Shown here in pieces: positions 41,805 to 55,525 of a stretch of DNA of 64,000 nucleotides; position 1 is the stretch's first letter, and each line of letters starts with the position of its first letter. A program made the translations under genes and the position numbers. Source of the DNA: Gordionus sp. m RMFG-2023 (Eukaryota; Nematomorpha; Gordioida; Chordodea; Parachordodidae); NCBI RefSeq assembly GCF_954871325.1, contig NC_088779.1, forward strand, positions 25,034,869 to 25,098,868. The letters are read 5' to 3'. The notes under the pieces are model-generated. The model did no database searches, had not been told where the DNA came from, and saw only the letters and a program-made list of their open reading frames with translations.

Positions 41805-42622
41805 ATTAAAATAAATAATATAATATAGATGGCATTATATTTAAAAATACATTCGAATATAATATATATTTAATAAAAACATGTAAAAATAATCATAAAT
41901 CACGTTATGAATACTTTGATATTCACAAAAAGCAGATTATCTTGATTTGAGATGTTGTTAATTTTTAAGTTCTCTGCATATGATTATATATTTTTTATTT
42001 AAGTTTATTTAGACTCAAAAGAAACACAGCATGTATTTCCCAAGTACCTGGCCAGATATTAATTCTTCATCTTCTAAATTATATTGTTCCTTTTATACAT
42101 GTAAAATTTACTGATAGCATGTTTTATTTTGTAACCTGTTAGAAATCAACTCATTTTATAATGTATCCGGAATGGTGCGCTGTTTACATTGTGGGTACCA
42201 ACATATCAAGGAAATAAAAGAAATATATTACAATATCTGCTGCGCTTAATTATATAAAAAAATCTGTTAATAAAGAATTTTTTTTTTTAAAAAAAAATCT
42301 AATGATCTCGAATCCTGAAAGAAAATGGGTTTCATGCAAAGCTCAGATTCCAACCTAGTTTAGCCAATTAAAATTTGGCTGGATTGAACAAGAATAGATT
42401 CTAATATATACTTTAAAAAAAATTACTAAGATTATTGCAAGCAAAGCGCCATCTATATTATAATTTTTGAATAAACAATTTAATACAAAGATAATAAACA
42501 TCCCTAGCAATATCAACACTTAAAAGAATCCCTTCATAACAATGTTAATTTTATCGGAAATAAAAGAATTTATTTTTTTATGATATTTTTCAATGTATAT
42601 TTTTAATGGCTGTGAAATGATA

Positions 42623-43087
42623 TCTTAATAAAATATTATAAATTTCCTTAAAGAGATGGCTCGGGAATCGACTGTGATCCGAATAAGTGAGTTAATTTTT
42701 TCGACCCAAAACTTGGCCCCAAATTCTAGTCTACCTAATTTTAAAATATTTTTTACTATATTCAATTTTTAAAATTTATGTCTGGCAGTGATATTATATC
42801 AATTTCACTTATATGGATGAGATTTTCAGCTGAAATCTCTTTTATAAAAAATACCATCTTTGACCAATTAATATAAAATTCTCGAGTTACAGGTGAGTCT
42901 ACTCGGCTTAGCCGTTTAACAACGCTATATAATAAAATATTATAAATTTCCTTAAAGATATGGAGTCGACTAAGTGAACCGAGTAAGCGAGCCGCTCATT
43001 TAGTCATTTAGATTTGGAGTCGTTTTTTTTACTAAAAACTAGGCTCAAGTGGCAGATAAGTAGACTCGGCTGTGTTCTTTAACAACA
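42623..43087. mobile_element. Two adjacent diverged elements ending TTTAACAAC
   Basis: AATAAAATATTATAAATTTCC followed by TTAAAGA-ATGG occurs at about 42630 and again at about 42930. The first copy ends CCGTTTAACAAC at about 42922 and the second ends CTTTAACAACACTA at about 43090. The ends suggest relatives of the TGTTGTTAAAC MITEs with a different interior. Confidence 0.55.
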
Positions 43088-43099
43088 CTACTAATTTGT

Positions 43100-45735
43100 T
43101 ACTCTAAGTATTTTTTTAAAAAATAAATCACACTTTACCCGATTTTCGATTTTAAAGACGTGCATCATTCGATCCGATTGAGTTAGAGCCCTTTTAAAAA
43201 TTAATACAATATAGATAACTAAAATACCAAGTATCGCTCATTTTAGAGATGGTCGTGCAAAAATCTTGTTTATTTGTCGATTTGATATGGAATGACCTAT
43301 TTCCAGTTATTACAATATTTACAAACTGTTCAGTTTTTTTTCCAATTTCCTTTATAAATAAAACTAAGTATTTGATTTGAAAATAGGGATCTCTAACAAA
43401 ATATATTTATTAATATATATTATCTTTTATATTACCCATCAGCATCACATTACATATAAAAATACTTGTGGTACGCTTGCATGTGAAAAATATTGCGTTT
43501 TCTCTACTTTTTATAAACACAAGAACGAACCTGGGCATTATATTCATAGAGAATATTACCTGTTGGAATTTTCTGTCTCAATACCTCTTTCCTTATAACT
43601 ATTAATATTTCAATTCTAATATCCCTATATCATGTCATATAAAAAATATTTATTTATAAAATTAATGTTTTAATTTAGAGAAACATTCACGATTTTTTTG
43701 TTAAAATTTTATTTATACTTTTAAATACCATAATCTGATATATATTGCCGATATATATATATCTACTTCTATAATTTCCATAACCCATGAATATCTCCTC
43801 TATTGCTGTGTCGCACACCCAGATGTTAAATTAGTTAAACATGTTAATGTTGATTCATATGATTTTTATCTTTTACCACCATTAATATATTTGTGACATT
43901 CTTTTAAAAATTAAATTTTTTATTTAGTAGATTATTAAATTTTCAATCACTTGAGTTTGTTATTCTTCAAACTTTGATTTTTAATAAATTTTATATATTT
44001 ACAAATTTTTAGCATATCTATTTCTCTATGCATATTTATTTAATCAGAGTATAAATATACATCCCCCATAGTCAGAGATAGATGTTTCAATGCTTTAATG
44101 TTAAAAAAAATGAAGGATTATGACAGAAACAAAAGCTGAAAGGAATGGTTTTATTACTATTTTTTAAGCTAGTATATTATATGCGATAAAACGAAAACCT
44201 GCTTAACTATAATTGTTCTATTCAAAATCGATTAAAATTTTAGTAGATCTTATTTTGATCCAATTTTTTTGGTTCAAGAATGTTAAAATATTTGGAAAAA
44301 CTTCGGGGCTAAAACCATTTTCCAAAATTAGTGCTTATTTTTTAAAAGGATAGCATTTAAGCATTTAAAGCAAGCTAATAACGGGCATGAATCTGCCAAT
44401 TCTTCCATATCAAGAGTGAAAATAGTAAAATATAATTTAGAAATAATCCTTCATTTGAATTAATACATTGTGATATATCCTATTTAAAATATGAAAACTA
44501 TATTTTTTAAAATGCTTTCCTGAAAAAATTTAAAAAAATGAATATAGTCGATAAGTTGAATTTTATTACATTATTGCCGAAAAGTAAATTAACTTTGGAA
44601 AAGTTAAAATAAAAAAAATTTATATTAAAATAAAATACGCCACCTTACGAAGTAAATATTATAGATTTTAATTTATTATCCCTTTTTAGTATTAATATAT
44701 ATAATATAAGCAATGAAATTATAAAACTCTCTTTTACGTAACATAAATGTTTTAACCTTATATGAAAATTTCATAATTTTAAACAATAAGGTATAGCAAT
44801 TATTGAAACAATGCTTATTTTAATGGTAGTAATCAAAACTCTAACAATATGATGCAACAATTTCGTTACTAAAGAAGTTATCACTGTTAAATACGTATAT
44901 TGAAAAAGAAAAATTGATAATTTTTAACTAATTCTAAATTGACTGAAATATTTACCAATTGATGTTTAAATCTTTTTATTTATTCATAATTTTTGTTGAT
45001 TTTATCGCTTCTACTGAGAATATTGTTTTAATTATTATTACCATTAGAGATATTATTTTTACTATTAGATATATTATTTTTTTATATATATTATCAAGAA
45101 TATTATTATTTACAGTAAATATAAAAATTATTATGCGTTTATTAATAACTTATAATAGAAATATTTTATTAAAATACATATTATAAAGAATTTTTAAATA
45201 AGTATAAAAATTATGTGTTTGTTAATAACTTTTAATTTGCGATATAAAAAGAGAAAAAGACGAAATAAATTATTATTTTCTTCCAAATTTTTTTCAAAAT
45301 TCTATTTTTTGAGTATCCTATTTTTAATTGATTATTATTCCGTTTCTGTAAAATAGTTATATATTATAGCAATAAAAGAATTGAATGTGCCAAATACGAA
45401 TGAAAGAAATAAATTTATAAAGAAGATAAATCTAAAAAAGAAAATCAGCCCACAAAGAGCAAAAAGGTAAAGAGCAATATTAAATAATATATTTCCTTTA
45501 TAAAACAAACTACTGGAAAAACATAATCAGACAGAATATAATAAAATAAGAAAAAACTGCACGATATTCTTCTAACAAAAAATATTGACTAAATTATAGT
45601 GTTCTATAATAAAATTTAGTATATGGTTGGCAATTTTTAATATATTTTATTAATACGAATCAAAACAAGTTATAATAATATAAAAACAATTAAAATTAAT
45701 GTAATAATTATATATAAAAAAAATAAAATAGGTAA
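43100..45735. other. AT-rich region without recognisable genes
   Basis: Open frames here (for example 43377-43598 and 44959-45186) are short, rich in Ile/Phe/Tyr/Lys and match nothing I know. I see no repeats of note. Confidence 0.5.
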
Positions 45736-45737
45736 AG

Positions 45738-45955
45738 ATGATAAAAAAAGTAAGGTTAGCTTCTTAGAAAGGAGGCTTCCAATGAAATTGGATTTAGGAA
45801 TGGCGATGTAAAGTCTTTCCCTAAAAACCTCCCCTGGCTTCAATATGTGAATCAAGCTTTGAAGAAGGCTAAAACACGGCCACCAAATGTGGCTTTTACA
45901 GAGGAGATCATAGGTTTAAATATGTGTTCTTCGGTTCTCTCAAATATTTATTTAT
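45738..45955 (-). pseudogene. LINE fragment, RLE-type family C-terminus
   Basis: On the minus strand FGGRVLAFFK, then HILKPGEVFRERLYIAIPKS in a neighbouring frame, parallels the C-terminal end of the LINE at 57.4 kb and the piece at 18.8 kb. Only the 3' tip is present, with at least one frameshift and a stop. Confidence 0.5.
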
Positions 45956-47479
45956 TTTAGACAACACCTCGATATCAAGAATGTTTGTACTAAGAATTGT
46001 AATTTTGTATATGTCATTAATTTGCAATGAGCTCTATAATTAATTTACAGATACATTATAGTTATAATATTGTATTATAATAACCAATTTTAAGGTTGTA
46101 TATTGTTTCTTAAATTTAATTTGGAATATTATATTTTTATATTATTTATGATTTGCATAAAAAAAAGTTAGAATATATGTTAACCTGTGTTTTTTTAGTA
46201 AATAATAAATTATTATTAAGATAAATGTGTAATGGAATAATTTTTTTACTATATATATATATATTATAAAGAAGTTGAATATTTTGATTTCCCATTTTTT
46301 AAATGTACTTTAACTTTCACATTTTATACGTGGGGAATTTTATTTTATATTATTAATAACCGTTTGAATTTTAGAATTAATTATCCGACTATGATTGACT
46401 TATAATATAATGTTAAACGCAATAACTTACATATTCAAACGTATTACAAATAAGATAACCTTACCTCTATAACATACAATACAATAACCCTTCATATTAT
46501 ATTATAAACTGGGATAAGACCACTTAATTATTTTTGTTATCTTCCTTCAAAAACATTAAATGATAAATTAGCTATAATATTGTTATGAATGAGAATTTTT
46601 TAAAATCGTACTAATTTCTCGACCAAAATAATTATAATCATTTGAGCTGACAAAATCTTTTTAAGCGAAATATTGAAAATGACCTTTTGGAATTGTGCAA
46701 TTTTTTTTAGCATGCCTGTATATCATACAACGTCCTGAGTTCTCAGTTTACGGGGTTTAAAGGATACTATTAATTTTTAACGATCAAGCATGATTTATCA
46801 CTGTTCACAATTATTTTTCTTGTTTTTAAATAATTTTATTTATTAATCATTAACAATTGGTGCATTAGTTGTTCAAAATAGTCTCAAACTTAATAGTAAT
46901 TTAAAATAAGCGCCTAAACAATTTTAGTAATATTTTTTTTAGGTTCTATTTCTAATATATAATATAATTTCCATTAATTTTTATTTATATGAATCCATAG
47001 TTCATAATTAGTTAATAAAAGTCTAATTAATCATTATTTTTTTTGTTTTTACATACTTTAATTTTTCTAAAGATTTTTTTGTTGTGTTTAAGCAGCTCGC
47101 TTTAGCCATTTTTTTTAAAAAGACTAACTCAAGATTTTATCCAAAAGTAACAAGTTTAGAGATTTTTCCTAAATATGGCAGAAAGGTTTAGAATGCAATA
47201 TATTATGAAATTAACACTATTTTTTTGATATGTTTCATTTTTTTTCATCTAAATTATTATAATAGGCTCTTTTATGAAGAACAAAATAAAAAATTTATAT
47301 TTTTAGATATATGGGACAATCAGGATAAAATTCATTCCCCATTTATAGTAATAAATAACATACAATTCGATCCATGAGGCGTTTTATTTATTATATTTTA
47401 CCAAGGATAACACATTTTAACAGAATATAATATCATCGTGAAAACTACAAATAGCATAATTACATAATAAATTTTTAGA
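45956..47479. other. AT-rich spacer upstream of the NDOR1 3' end
   Basis: No gene seen. It holds half of a TGTTGTTAAAC-type MITE at about 47091-47210 (GTTGTGTTTAAGCAGCTCGC, then AAAAAGACTAACTCAAGATT). The TTTATT motifs near 47384 could serve as the NDOR1 poly(A) signal on the minus strand. Confidence 0.45.
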
Positions 47480-50400
47480 TCAGCTCCATGTCTCCATTTG
47501 GATGCGTTTAAGGGCCAGCAATTTTTCGACAATATTTATAGCCGCCGATTCGGACATATCCCCGTTAATTTCAAAAGCGTAAGCCAGAGATTTTAACACT
47601 TCATCGGGCATAGATTTTGACCGCCTGAAAATATTAAAAAATTTCATATTAATAATTCAATGAATGGGCGAATTTATTAAAGTAAACGCATCAATATAAA
47701 TATATATACCCGGATATAAAAAAGCAAGCATCATTTTTAGCCATTAACCTGAATACTAGTTTATTTTCTCGCCGTATCACGTCCTGAACGTATATTTTTT
47801 CATCCTTAATTTTTTTTTAATTAAATAAAATTCTTATAAATGATATGAGATGTTACTAGTCCGACTCCGGTCTAAAATATTTACAGAATAGGTAAAGACT
47901 AAAAAAAATTGTATAAAGCGTTTGCAAAATTTATAATATTAAAACTACAGTAATTATTCAAATATATAGAAGATTAACCCCTTTCCATAAGGCATAATCA
48001 TATCAGACATTTTTAGCAAAAAATCGATATATTTTTTTCCACAATCGAGTATAATGAGTGAGAGTAATCTATATAAGATTAGAGGCCCGATCATATCCTC
48101 AACTATCTAAACAATTGTTCAGCTCAAACATTGGATAGAAATATGATTCAAATAGAAACAAATACGAATAATAAATTATTAGAATTTGCTGATAACGTAG
48201 AAATAATTTTAATGCCAATAAAAATTATCCTCTCTACACTCTTACCACTCCCATTGTTTTCGAAATGTGATTATAATTGAAGTTTTTCGGGAAAAAATGT
48301 ATTTTAAAAAATTGATGGTAAAACCAAAATTTAAAAACTGCGTCCTGCAAAAAGTGGTTATGAAGCCTTCAAATCAAAATTATGAGAGAAGCTAGCCAAA
48401 TTCTCTCCCCCCCCCCCAAAAAAAAATAAATAATATTTAACACTATAATTTATTTTATTTTAAAAATATAGAATTACTTGATCCCTAGAAAAGGCATTAA
48501 AAAGTTTCAAGAAGCCTGTTCGACAGTAAGATTCAAATTCATCAGAAAAAAATTGATCCTTCCCTTGGTTCCTACATCCGAAGAACAGATAATTTTCTAA
48601 AAAATTTAAAAATCATATCAATAAGTATAAATACAATTTTGTAAATGTATCTGGATACAGATATAATTCTTATATACTTATATAAGGTGTGCATAATGTC
48701 TAATTTAGGTACTGCTAAAATTTAATTTGAAGTGAGCTAAAAAAATTTACTGCACATTTTCTATCTAGCTACTTTAACAACTCTGATAATTTTGATTTCA
48801 AAAAAATGGACGAAGAATTTAATTTTATTTTAAGTTTAAATTGAATAAGCGCTATTTAAAATTATATAAAAATTAATGTATCATACTTTATATGGCAAAA
48901 TCCTAAAAAAATAATTATTAAAAGGTTTTAAATTAATTTGCAGTATCTAAGCTAAAAAGCCAAATTCCCTTGCTCCCAAGTGGCACATAAGGTTTAACAC
49001 ATCGAATGACGAAAAGCTTATCCTCATCTCTAGAGGTAGGACCTTTGGCATAACACAATGCATGTATCGATGTATTGGTAAAAGAATTTGTATAAAAACT
49101 CGCTTTCCGTGTTCGAAAATTGACAAAATAAAATTTTCAACCTTAAGCACATTCATACTAGGCGAATTTATCCATAATTCATTTTTAAGGCATAGGTAAA
49201 AAAAACTATAACTTTCTGGCAAACCCAAAAGAACATATTTACCTACACAACATGCCCGAAGTCAAAAATAACCAAAAAAATGAGAATAAAATACGAAAAA
49301 TAACATACTCTAATATTTTTTTTAAAATATGAAGGACAGCAGATTTCCAGGGAAGGAAATCTACCGGTCCAATTTTTTAAGCATTCACTCTTCACTAGGG
49401 TGATTTGTACCCTTTTTTAAAAAATTTTATTATTTTTTTTATCCCATTTCTCTTTTATACATACATATTTTTTAATTCATTTTTATTATATTAGTTTTTT
49501 TTATATATATTTTTAATTATAATTCGTAAATTTCTATTTTTGTTAAAAAAAATTAATTTTTGTAAATGACGAAAAATGATTTAGAACACTATTTTATTTT
49601 TACATTAAAAATAGCTTATGCAATTTTTTTCTTGAAAATTTATATATTTATCTTTTTTAGATCTAGGACACAGCCTAATGAAATGAAAAAATAAATATTT
49701 GTAAGGTCTCATTAAATTTAAAAAACGTATTCGCCAAAACACATAAATTTAGATTGCATAAATTGGATAAGGAAATATATATATATAATAATGTGATTCA
49801 TTAAATAATAACCTTTGAATCCATTTTGAATTCTGGAACGGATCAACATTCTCAAGGGTGCAATGCCTGTCCCAGGGCCTACCATTATGAAAGGATGACC
49901 TTTAAACGCTAGAGGTATTTGAACGAATCCTTTTTTAATCTTTATCGGAACGAATGTGTTTTCTAGAGAAAGAAAAAAACTTGAAATAATGTTGATTTGA
50001 TAATCTAATTTTCTTAAATTTTGCGCTAGACATAAATAAACAGATTAAAAATAAATAAAATTTATATTCTCCGAGAGTTAACAATAACTGAGTTTAGCTA
50101 AATTTTGTATTATACGAAAATCGAGATGTACCAATTATAGAATATCAAGATACCAATCCGATTTTGAAAATATCAAGATGACTGTCAGCCTATTATCGAC
50201 AGAAGCTATATAACGGGGAAAATTTCGTTTATAGCAAAAATAAAAGGCCCAATGTACAAAAATAAAATTAAAATACCTATCTTAAATTTTTTAATTTATT
50301 TATTCAATCTTTATCTTAGAAATGATAATGAAGGACTTGCAAGAACTAGGACTGTGGTGTATGTATGATACAGGCAGAGACGATATTGTACGTCGTGGGG

Positions 50401-53400
50401 AAAAGTTAAAAAATTGAGATAGGCAGAGGTCCAGATAGGCTAGCGAAATATGAGTTTGCACAATTTTGAAAAAGGTAAATTGAAATTAATTTTAATGGAT
50501 AACTCAATATTAATGAATATTTAATAAAGAATTATGAATTGATTTTAAAAACCAGATAAAGTGGAAAGCCAAAAAGAGCAGGTTCCCTTGCGAGATTCAC
50601 GTAGCTTAGATTTGTATTCCACAATTGCCACCAAAATTTCAACCGATTTTTCGATGTCGCTATCTATTATATCTATATTTATTTTTTTCAAATTTATAAT
50701 TTAATGACATTTGTTTATAAAACAATTTGTAATAGAATAACCCTTTGCAAGGTGTCTAAATAAAGATCTTAAAAGTGAGAGCCTTTGAAAATTTTATCAA
50801 AATATGATTAGAATTTTTCTGGGATTAGGACAAAGCTATTTGTGATTTCAATTAAAAATTTTGGGCTGAATTCTTCGAAAAAACTATTTTTTTAAAAAAA
50901 TGGGGAACCAGGCTCTGGATTAAAAAATATAAAACTCAGGATGAGATAAAGATATCAATTTAGAAGGGCAGTTTTAAGCGCTTTAAAAAATAAGGTATAA
51001 TAAGATTTAAAAATGAAATAGTGAATTCTTGATCAACAAAAAAAAACACGATTCGTTTCAAGGGTGTCATATTAAGTTCGGTAACTAATCCAGTGAGTGA
51101 GTTTGTAAACATTTTTCAAATCCCCCCCCCCCCCTACAGAAATTTAGTGTTTATTTAATTCAACTCCTATAAAACCGATTGGCATAAAGAACCAATCATG
51201 CCGTCTTAAAAACAAAAAATAACTTCCATCCTGCCCTAGTTCATTTAAGCCAGTGTCTTGGCAGAAATTCACGCCGGCTATAGAAAAATCCCTCGGTGTG
51301 ATTGGGCCGACGATGGATATAAGATGATCAAATGGAACGCATCTTGATGTGGCGGGAAAATCGTGTAAAACTTCCAAAATATTCCTTCGTGGCCGAGTAG
51401 AGTATGCGAGGAGTTCGTCTATATCATCAGGTAGTGGAGAGCAGAGCTGATTCAGCTTGTCTCGTTCTAGCTCTAATCTATCTGCATAGGTTTTGTAGAG
51501 GGTAGGTGGCAATGGTGGTTGGTTAGAATCAGGGAGATTCGAATGGGGAACAGATGATGTAAGGGTTTGAAAAGAGTTTTTTATCAGTTCCGATAGAACT
51601 GATGATACACGAAAGTCTATGTCAACAATAGGAATGCTATTGCGTTCCTGGGTAGAAAGCATGTTCTAGCGAAAAAATTTATAATAATATAACAAAGATG
51701 CGATTTATAAATTATAGCAGAATGTGATCAAATTCAGAGCCAATCAGTTTTTCAAATTCCAAATTTGGGACCAATAAGGGATGCAGGTTGGTCAGACTAT
51801 TCTTAAATTAAATGCGCAGATAGCCGATATAATCTCTACATATAAAATTTTTTTAAAGTTAAATTAACCAGGTTTTCCTCGAGGAGATTATCCGTGATAT
51901 TATTCGCTATTTGAAACGCGGTATGGGCATAGTAACACAGGAATCGGAAGAAAGAACGACGAGGTACCCCCTGAAGGTTCAAAAACCTTTTGACCAAATC
52001 ACCGATCGTCAATTGGTTCAGGCCACTATCACGTGATGGCCCTAGAACGTGAGAATATTTTTGTAAAAAATCCGAGTTGCTAGAGATGGAGCCTCGCTGT
52101 AAAATACCGGTTATTTCTATAAGCTGGCAGGGGTTTAAATCGTAAAATTTATAAAAATCACTGCAAGTATCGGATCGATTTTCGGGTTGAAATGAAAGCA
52201 CATCAAAGGGTTGGATGCTTTATTGAGTTATTTTTTATTTTGAAATATATCTAAAAAAAGGATGCCATGCCTTTGCTTTCAAAAAATTATTCTTCATTCT
52301 TTCATAAAAAAAGTATGCTAAGATTCGTGGGCTAATAAAGGAGAAACTAATCTTTATTAGGGCTATGTCGATCCACTAATTTTAAATAGACTTTATCAAT
52401 ATTTTCTAAAAAGAAACCTTTTCACAAAATATGTATTTTGTTTTTTTATACGACACAAAAGTTACCATCTCATTTAAAATATGGGCAATGTTTATGGCTG
52501 AAGCTATAAAATGGCTAGATGTAGTCAATTTAAAAAAAACGGTGAAATCAAAATTTTACATTTACATATTTTGTATTATTTGTCGCAAGCACTAATTGTG
52601 AATGAGAGGTAAGTTTTCAAATTTACCCCAATAGATATCCAAACCTTTCTGTCATCAAAATCTGCAATGAAAGCAGAATCAACAATTTAGTAACACTAGT
52701 TGAATGTGACTCATTAGATAGTTTTAAATCCATAGATAATATAACAAAAAACCATATCAAATTTAAAATATTCTATTTTTTTAAATAATTTGATTTTTTT
52801 AGCTAAACATTACAAATAAATTTAATTTTGGTTTCTTTTATTAATATATTGTTATAATAAACTTGAGTAAAACAACACAATCATAAAATAATCAAAAGAA
52901 AATGAAAATATCAAATCAGTTTTTTTAACATGATTAGAATCAATATTGAAAAAGGTTGACCTCGATCGAATCCAATATTTAATATAAACACAACAGCTCT
53001 ATTTCCTTATAAGTCTCCATGATTAAAATAATAAATGGGATATGTCAGAGACTTTCAGGAGCCTTAATATCTTGACCAAGAAATTTCCAGGCAGAGAGTA
53101 AAAAATTTTTTAAGCCCAGGCCTAGCTTATATTTAATATTAAAAAAAATTGCCAGGCCTGGCTAAAGCCAAATTTATTATTAGAAGAAAATTGCAATATT
53201 CTTTTAGGTTAACAATTAAATAAAGCTAAATTTCAATAAAAAATATTTTTCAAAAACCCAGATTCGCTAGAAAATATAATTTAGGGGCCAAGCTATGGGC
53301 TGGCCCGATATATGAAGATCTTTGATATATAAGATAATGTGATCTTGTATAAAAAATGATACATCAATAGATGATATAATATTTGATCAATTATTGTGCT

Positions 53401-54480
53401 GTAAGGTTTTCTGACCATTTAACTTGTTTAATCATAATTTTTTTTAAGAGTAATCAATACAACCCCATACCTAATTTGGTATATTATATAATAAAATTTA
53501 TAATGTTTAATTTCTTTCTATTTATAAATATTTTTTGAATTAATTTTTTAAAAAAAATTTCAATTGATAAATAAAAAAAAAATATTGTAAAAAAGAATAT
53601 AATTTTAAACTTTTTTAAGTGTACAGGAAGTTGTGAAATATCAATCTTTAACAATCTTACATCTTGAAGATGATTGTTAGGTGTAACTCTTTTATTGCTA
53701 AACATGCAGCAATTATAATATTTATCACACATTGAAATATTTCTATTGTCTTTATTTTTATAATTGGGTGCTAAATTATTCTTGGCAACATACATTACTG
53801 AATATTTGAGATGTGGTCTGAAATTAATTTATAATTTTTATGTATTTCAATATTTAATACTTTAAATATATTTGAGAAGCCATTTTTTTAAAATCTAAAA
53901 ATGAATTTTCTTCAAAAAGTTTCCATATTTTTATAAACCATTTTTCAAGAACTCTAAAATATTTCAATTTATAAAATGTATTATTTTTAATCACCCTTCA
54001 TCAGATTGCTCATCAATTAATTCTAGTGGCAATAGTGGGATTGCCGACAATTGTTTTAATCGATTATTTAGTCTCTTAGCTACATAATTATATCTAAATT
54101 GTGTGATAAAATCTAGATTATCTATACTTTGAATAAGATGTGTCACCCAGCCCCAGTATAATATACTTTAGTTTTAACAAAGAATTATATGGAAGATCTT
54201 TTTTTAATAAAAAGCGCCAAAATATTTTCATGTTATCTGGTTCGTTTCCTTGTCCAGTGGTTGAGCATATAAAAATAACGCTTTCTTCATGTATCAGATT
54301 ATGCCTTAATATAATATTCCGTTAAATTTATTTAACCAATAATTTTACAATATTGTATTCATCCATAGCAGATAAACTAGTCTTAATATTCCGAGTCTCA
54401 AGTTCTATTTGCAAAGTTTCAGCAGCATCTTGAGCATTGCCAGTTTGACTAGCATATAATATCAAAATCGATGATATCAT
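47480..54480 (-). CDS. NDOR1: NADPH-dependent diflavin oxidoreductase 1
   Basis: Passes electrons from NADPH through FAD and FMN to CIAPIN1/anamorsin for cytosolic Fe-S assembly (Tah18 in yeast). Exons: 54480-54337, 54304-54128, 54093-53995, 53953-53861, 53817-53625, 52217-51869, 51665-51224, 50672-50553, 49962-49813, 48596-48478, 47804-47710 and 47624-47480. Flavodoxin part: ILYASQTGNAQDAAE, STTGQGNEPDNMKIFWRF, LGLGDTSYSKYNYVAKRL. FAD part: VPRRSFFRFL, TRPRRNILEVLHDFP, ITPRDFSIAG, RKGTCSFWLSTL. NADPH part: IMVGPGTGIAPLR, YLFFGCRN, FNAFSRDQDEKIYVQDVI, C-terminal RIQMETWS (human RRFQTETWA). Phases fit except at exon 1/2 and exon 5/6, where the boundary or a small exon is uncertain. Exon 7 carries a roughly 60-residue insert before ADRLELERDKL. 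Introns are 32-43 nt at the 5' end and up to 1.4 kb later. Confidence 0.95.
48940..49260. other. Less AT-rich block inside an NDOR1 intron, open in several frames
   Basis: Long frames exist here on both strands, including 48947-49228 on the minus strand (GKRVFIQILLPIHRYMHCVM), another minus frame (RDEDKLFVIRCVKPYVPLG) and a plus frame (WHIRFNTSNDEKLILISRG). The NDOR1 protein is continuous across the flanking exons, so this is not an NDOR1 exon. No family was recognised. It may be a transposon scrap or an unknown nested gene. Confidence 0.3.
53046..53330. mobile_element. MITE, CAGAGRCCTG family, copy 3
   Basis: In the 1.4-kb NDOR1 intron. Starts CAGAGACTTTCAGGAGCC and has interior AAGCCCAGGCCTAGC and CCAGGCCTGGC blocks, with GGGCTGGCCCG near the right side. 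The right tip is eroded (GATCTTTGATA). Confidence 0.5.
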
Positions 54481-54700
54481 TAAATATAATAATTGATTGA
54501 GTGATAGTTATGAAAATTACCTTAGGCTTGGCGTCAGACTGCCAATTAAATGTCAAAAAACTTCATTAATAATCGTTTATTCAAAATGAGCAAAACTAAT
54601 ATGATTTAGCATTTTTAAATGTCATTATTGTGCAAAATGAAATATGATTCAGCATTTTTAAAATTTGAGGTCAAATTTATTAAAATTAAATTACTAAAAA
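54481..54700. promoter_or_regulatory. Bidirectional promoter interval between NDOR1 and the DHDH-like gene
   Basis: 220 bp separate the two divergent start codons. A near-repeat TAAAT-AATATGATTTAGCATTTTTAAA (about 54597 and 54645, core ATGATTYAGCATTTTTAAA) occurs twice and may be a shared element. No clear TATA box can be told apart in such AT-rich DNA. Confidence 0.5.
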
Positions 54701-55101
54701 ATGAAAAAAGATGCGTTACGTTGGGGAATTATATCAGCTGGTCGAATAAGTAATGATTTTTGTATAGGATTGAGAAGTGATCCAGATAAAGGACATCAGG
54801 TTGGTTTTGATAAAATACAATTATATCTATAAATAAAGCTAGTTTCATTTTTTGCTTAATTATTTTTTAAATTATATTACCATTTTTTAATTAAATAATC
54901 ATCTAGAATGATTTATATATTTGGTCAAATAATAATTATTTTATTAATTTGTCATGATGATTGATTAGTTACCTTATTCATTTTTAAAGATTATAGCTGT
55001 AGCTGCAAGAGATAAAAAGAGAGCTGAAGAATTTGCTAAAAAACATGAAATACAAGAATCTTATGACAATTATGAAGCCATAGCAAATCATCCTAATATA
55101 G
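54701..55101 (+). CDS. DHDH: Dihydrodiol dehydrogenase-like (Gfo/Idh/MocA), first two exons only
   Basis: NADP-dependent dehydrogenase of the dimeric dihydrodiol/D-xylose dehydrogenase family. Exon 1 (54701-54799) gives LRWGIISAGRISNDFCIGL, equivalent to human LRWGIVSVGLISSDFTAVL and forming the Rossmann start. Exon 2 (54990-55101) gives IIAVAARDKKRAEEFAKKH, EIQESYDNYEAIANHPNI, matching human VVAVAARDLSRAKEFAQKH. The expected next block (YIGTQHPQH ... EKP) was not found up to 56.8 kb, after which a large transposon structure runs to the window end. Either the gene continues beyond 64 kb through a giant intron, or it is a fragment. Exon 1 ends in phase 0 and exon 2 in phase 1, both with GT donors. 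Confidence 0.8.
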
Positions 55102-55129
55102 GTATTAAATTTAGTAAACTAGTTATAAA

Positions 55130-55525
55130 TGTTATAGGTTGGCATGGACCAGTAAGATCCAGCATATAAATGCAGTATTTGGGTTGTTAACCTACTTAGA
55201 AATATTTTTATTTGGCCCATAAAATATGTTTTATACAAGTTTGCCAACCCAGCTCTTTATGATTTTCTTAAGCTTCTCCCCTAACATACCAACCCTCCTC
55301 TCTTCCAAAAATGTTTAAAATATATCACCATAAGAAAGAATTTGAGAGAAAAATTAAAATAAATTTTTAGAAAGCACTTTTATTTTAAAGTTAAACCCCA
55401 TTTTTTTATTTATAAAAGTCACATAGTCAAAGACCTACATCTGAACCATAAAACCTTCAATAAAATTTATGGAGAAAATCCTACCTAAGGGTGTCTTCCC
55501 CTAAAATCCTGGATACACCTATGCA
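55130..55525. mobile_element. Probable decayed hAT piece
   Basis: Ends CTAAAATCCTGGATACACCTATGC near 55525, resembling the hAT tip AAAATCCTGGATACGCCACTG. It is preceded by C-rich stretches, but no transposase or hairpins remain. Confidence 0.35.

Noticed and set aside
43377-45186. Open frames that could be small membrane proteins
   Set aside because: Ile/Phe/Tyr-rich translation is the default of AT-rich DNA; no start context, homology or splice support.
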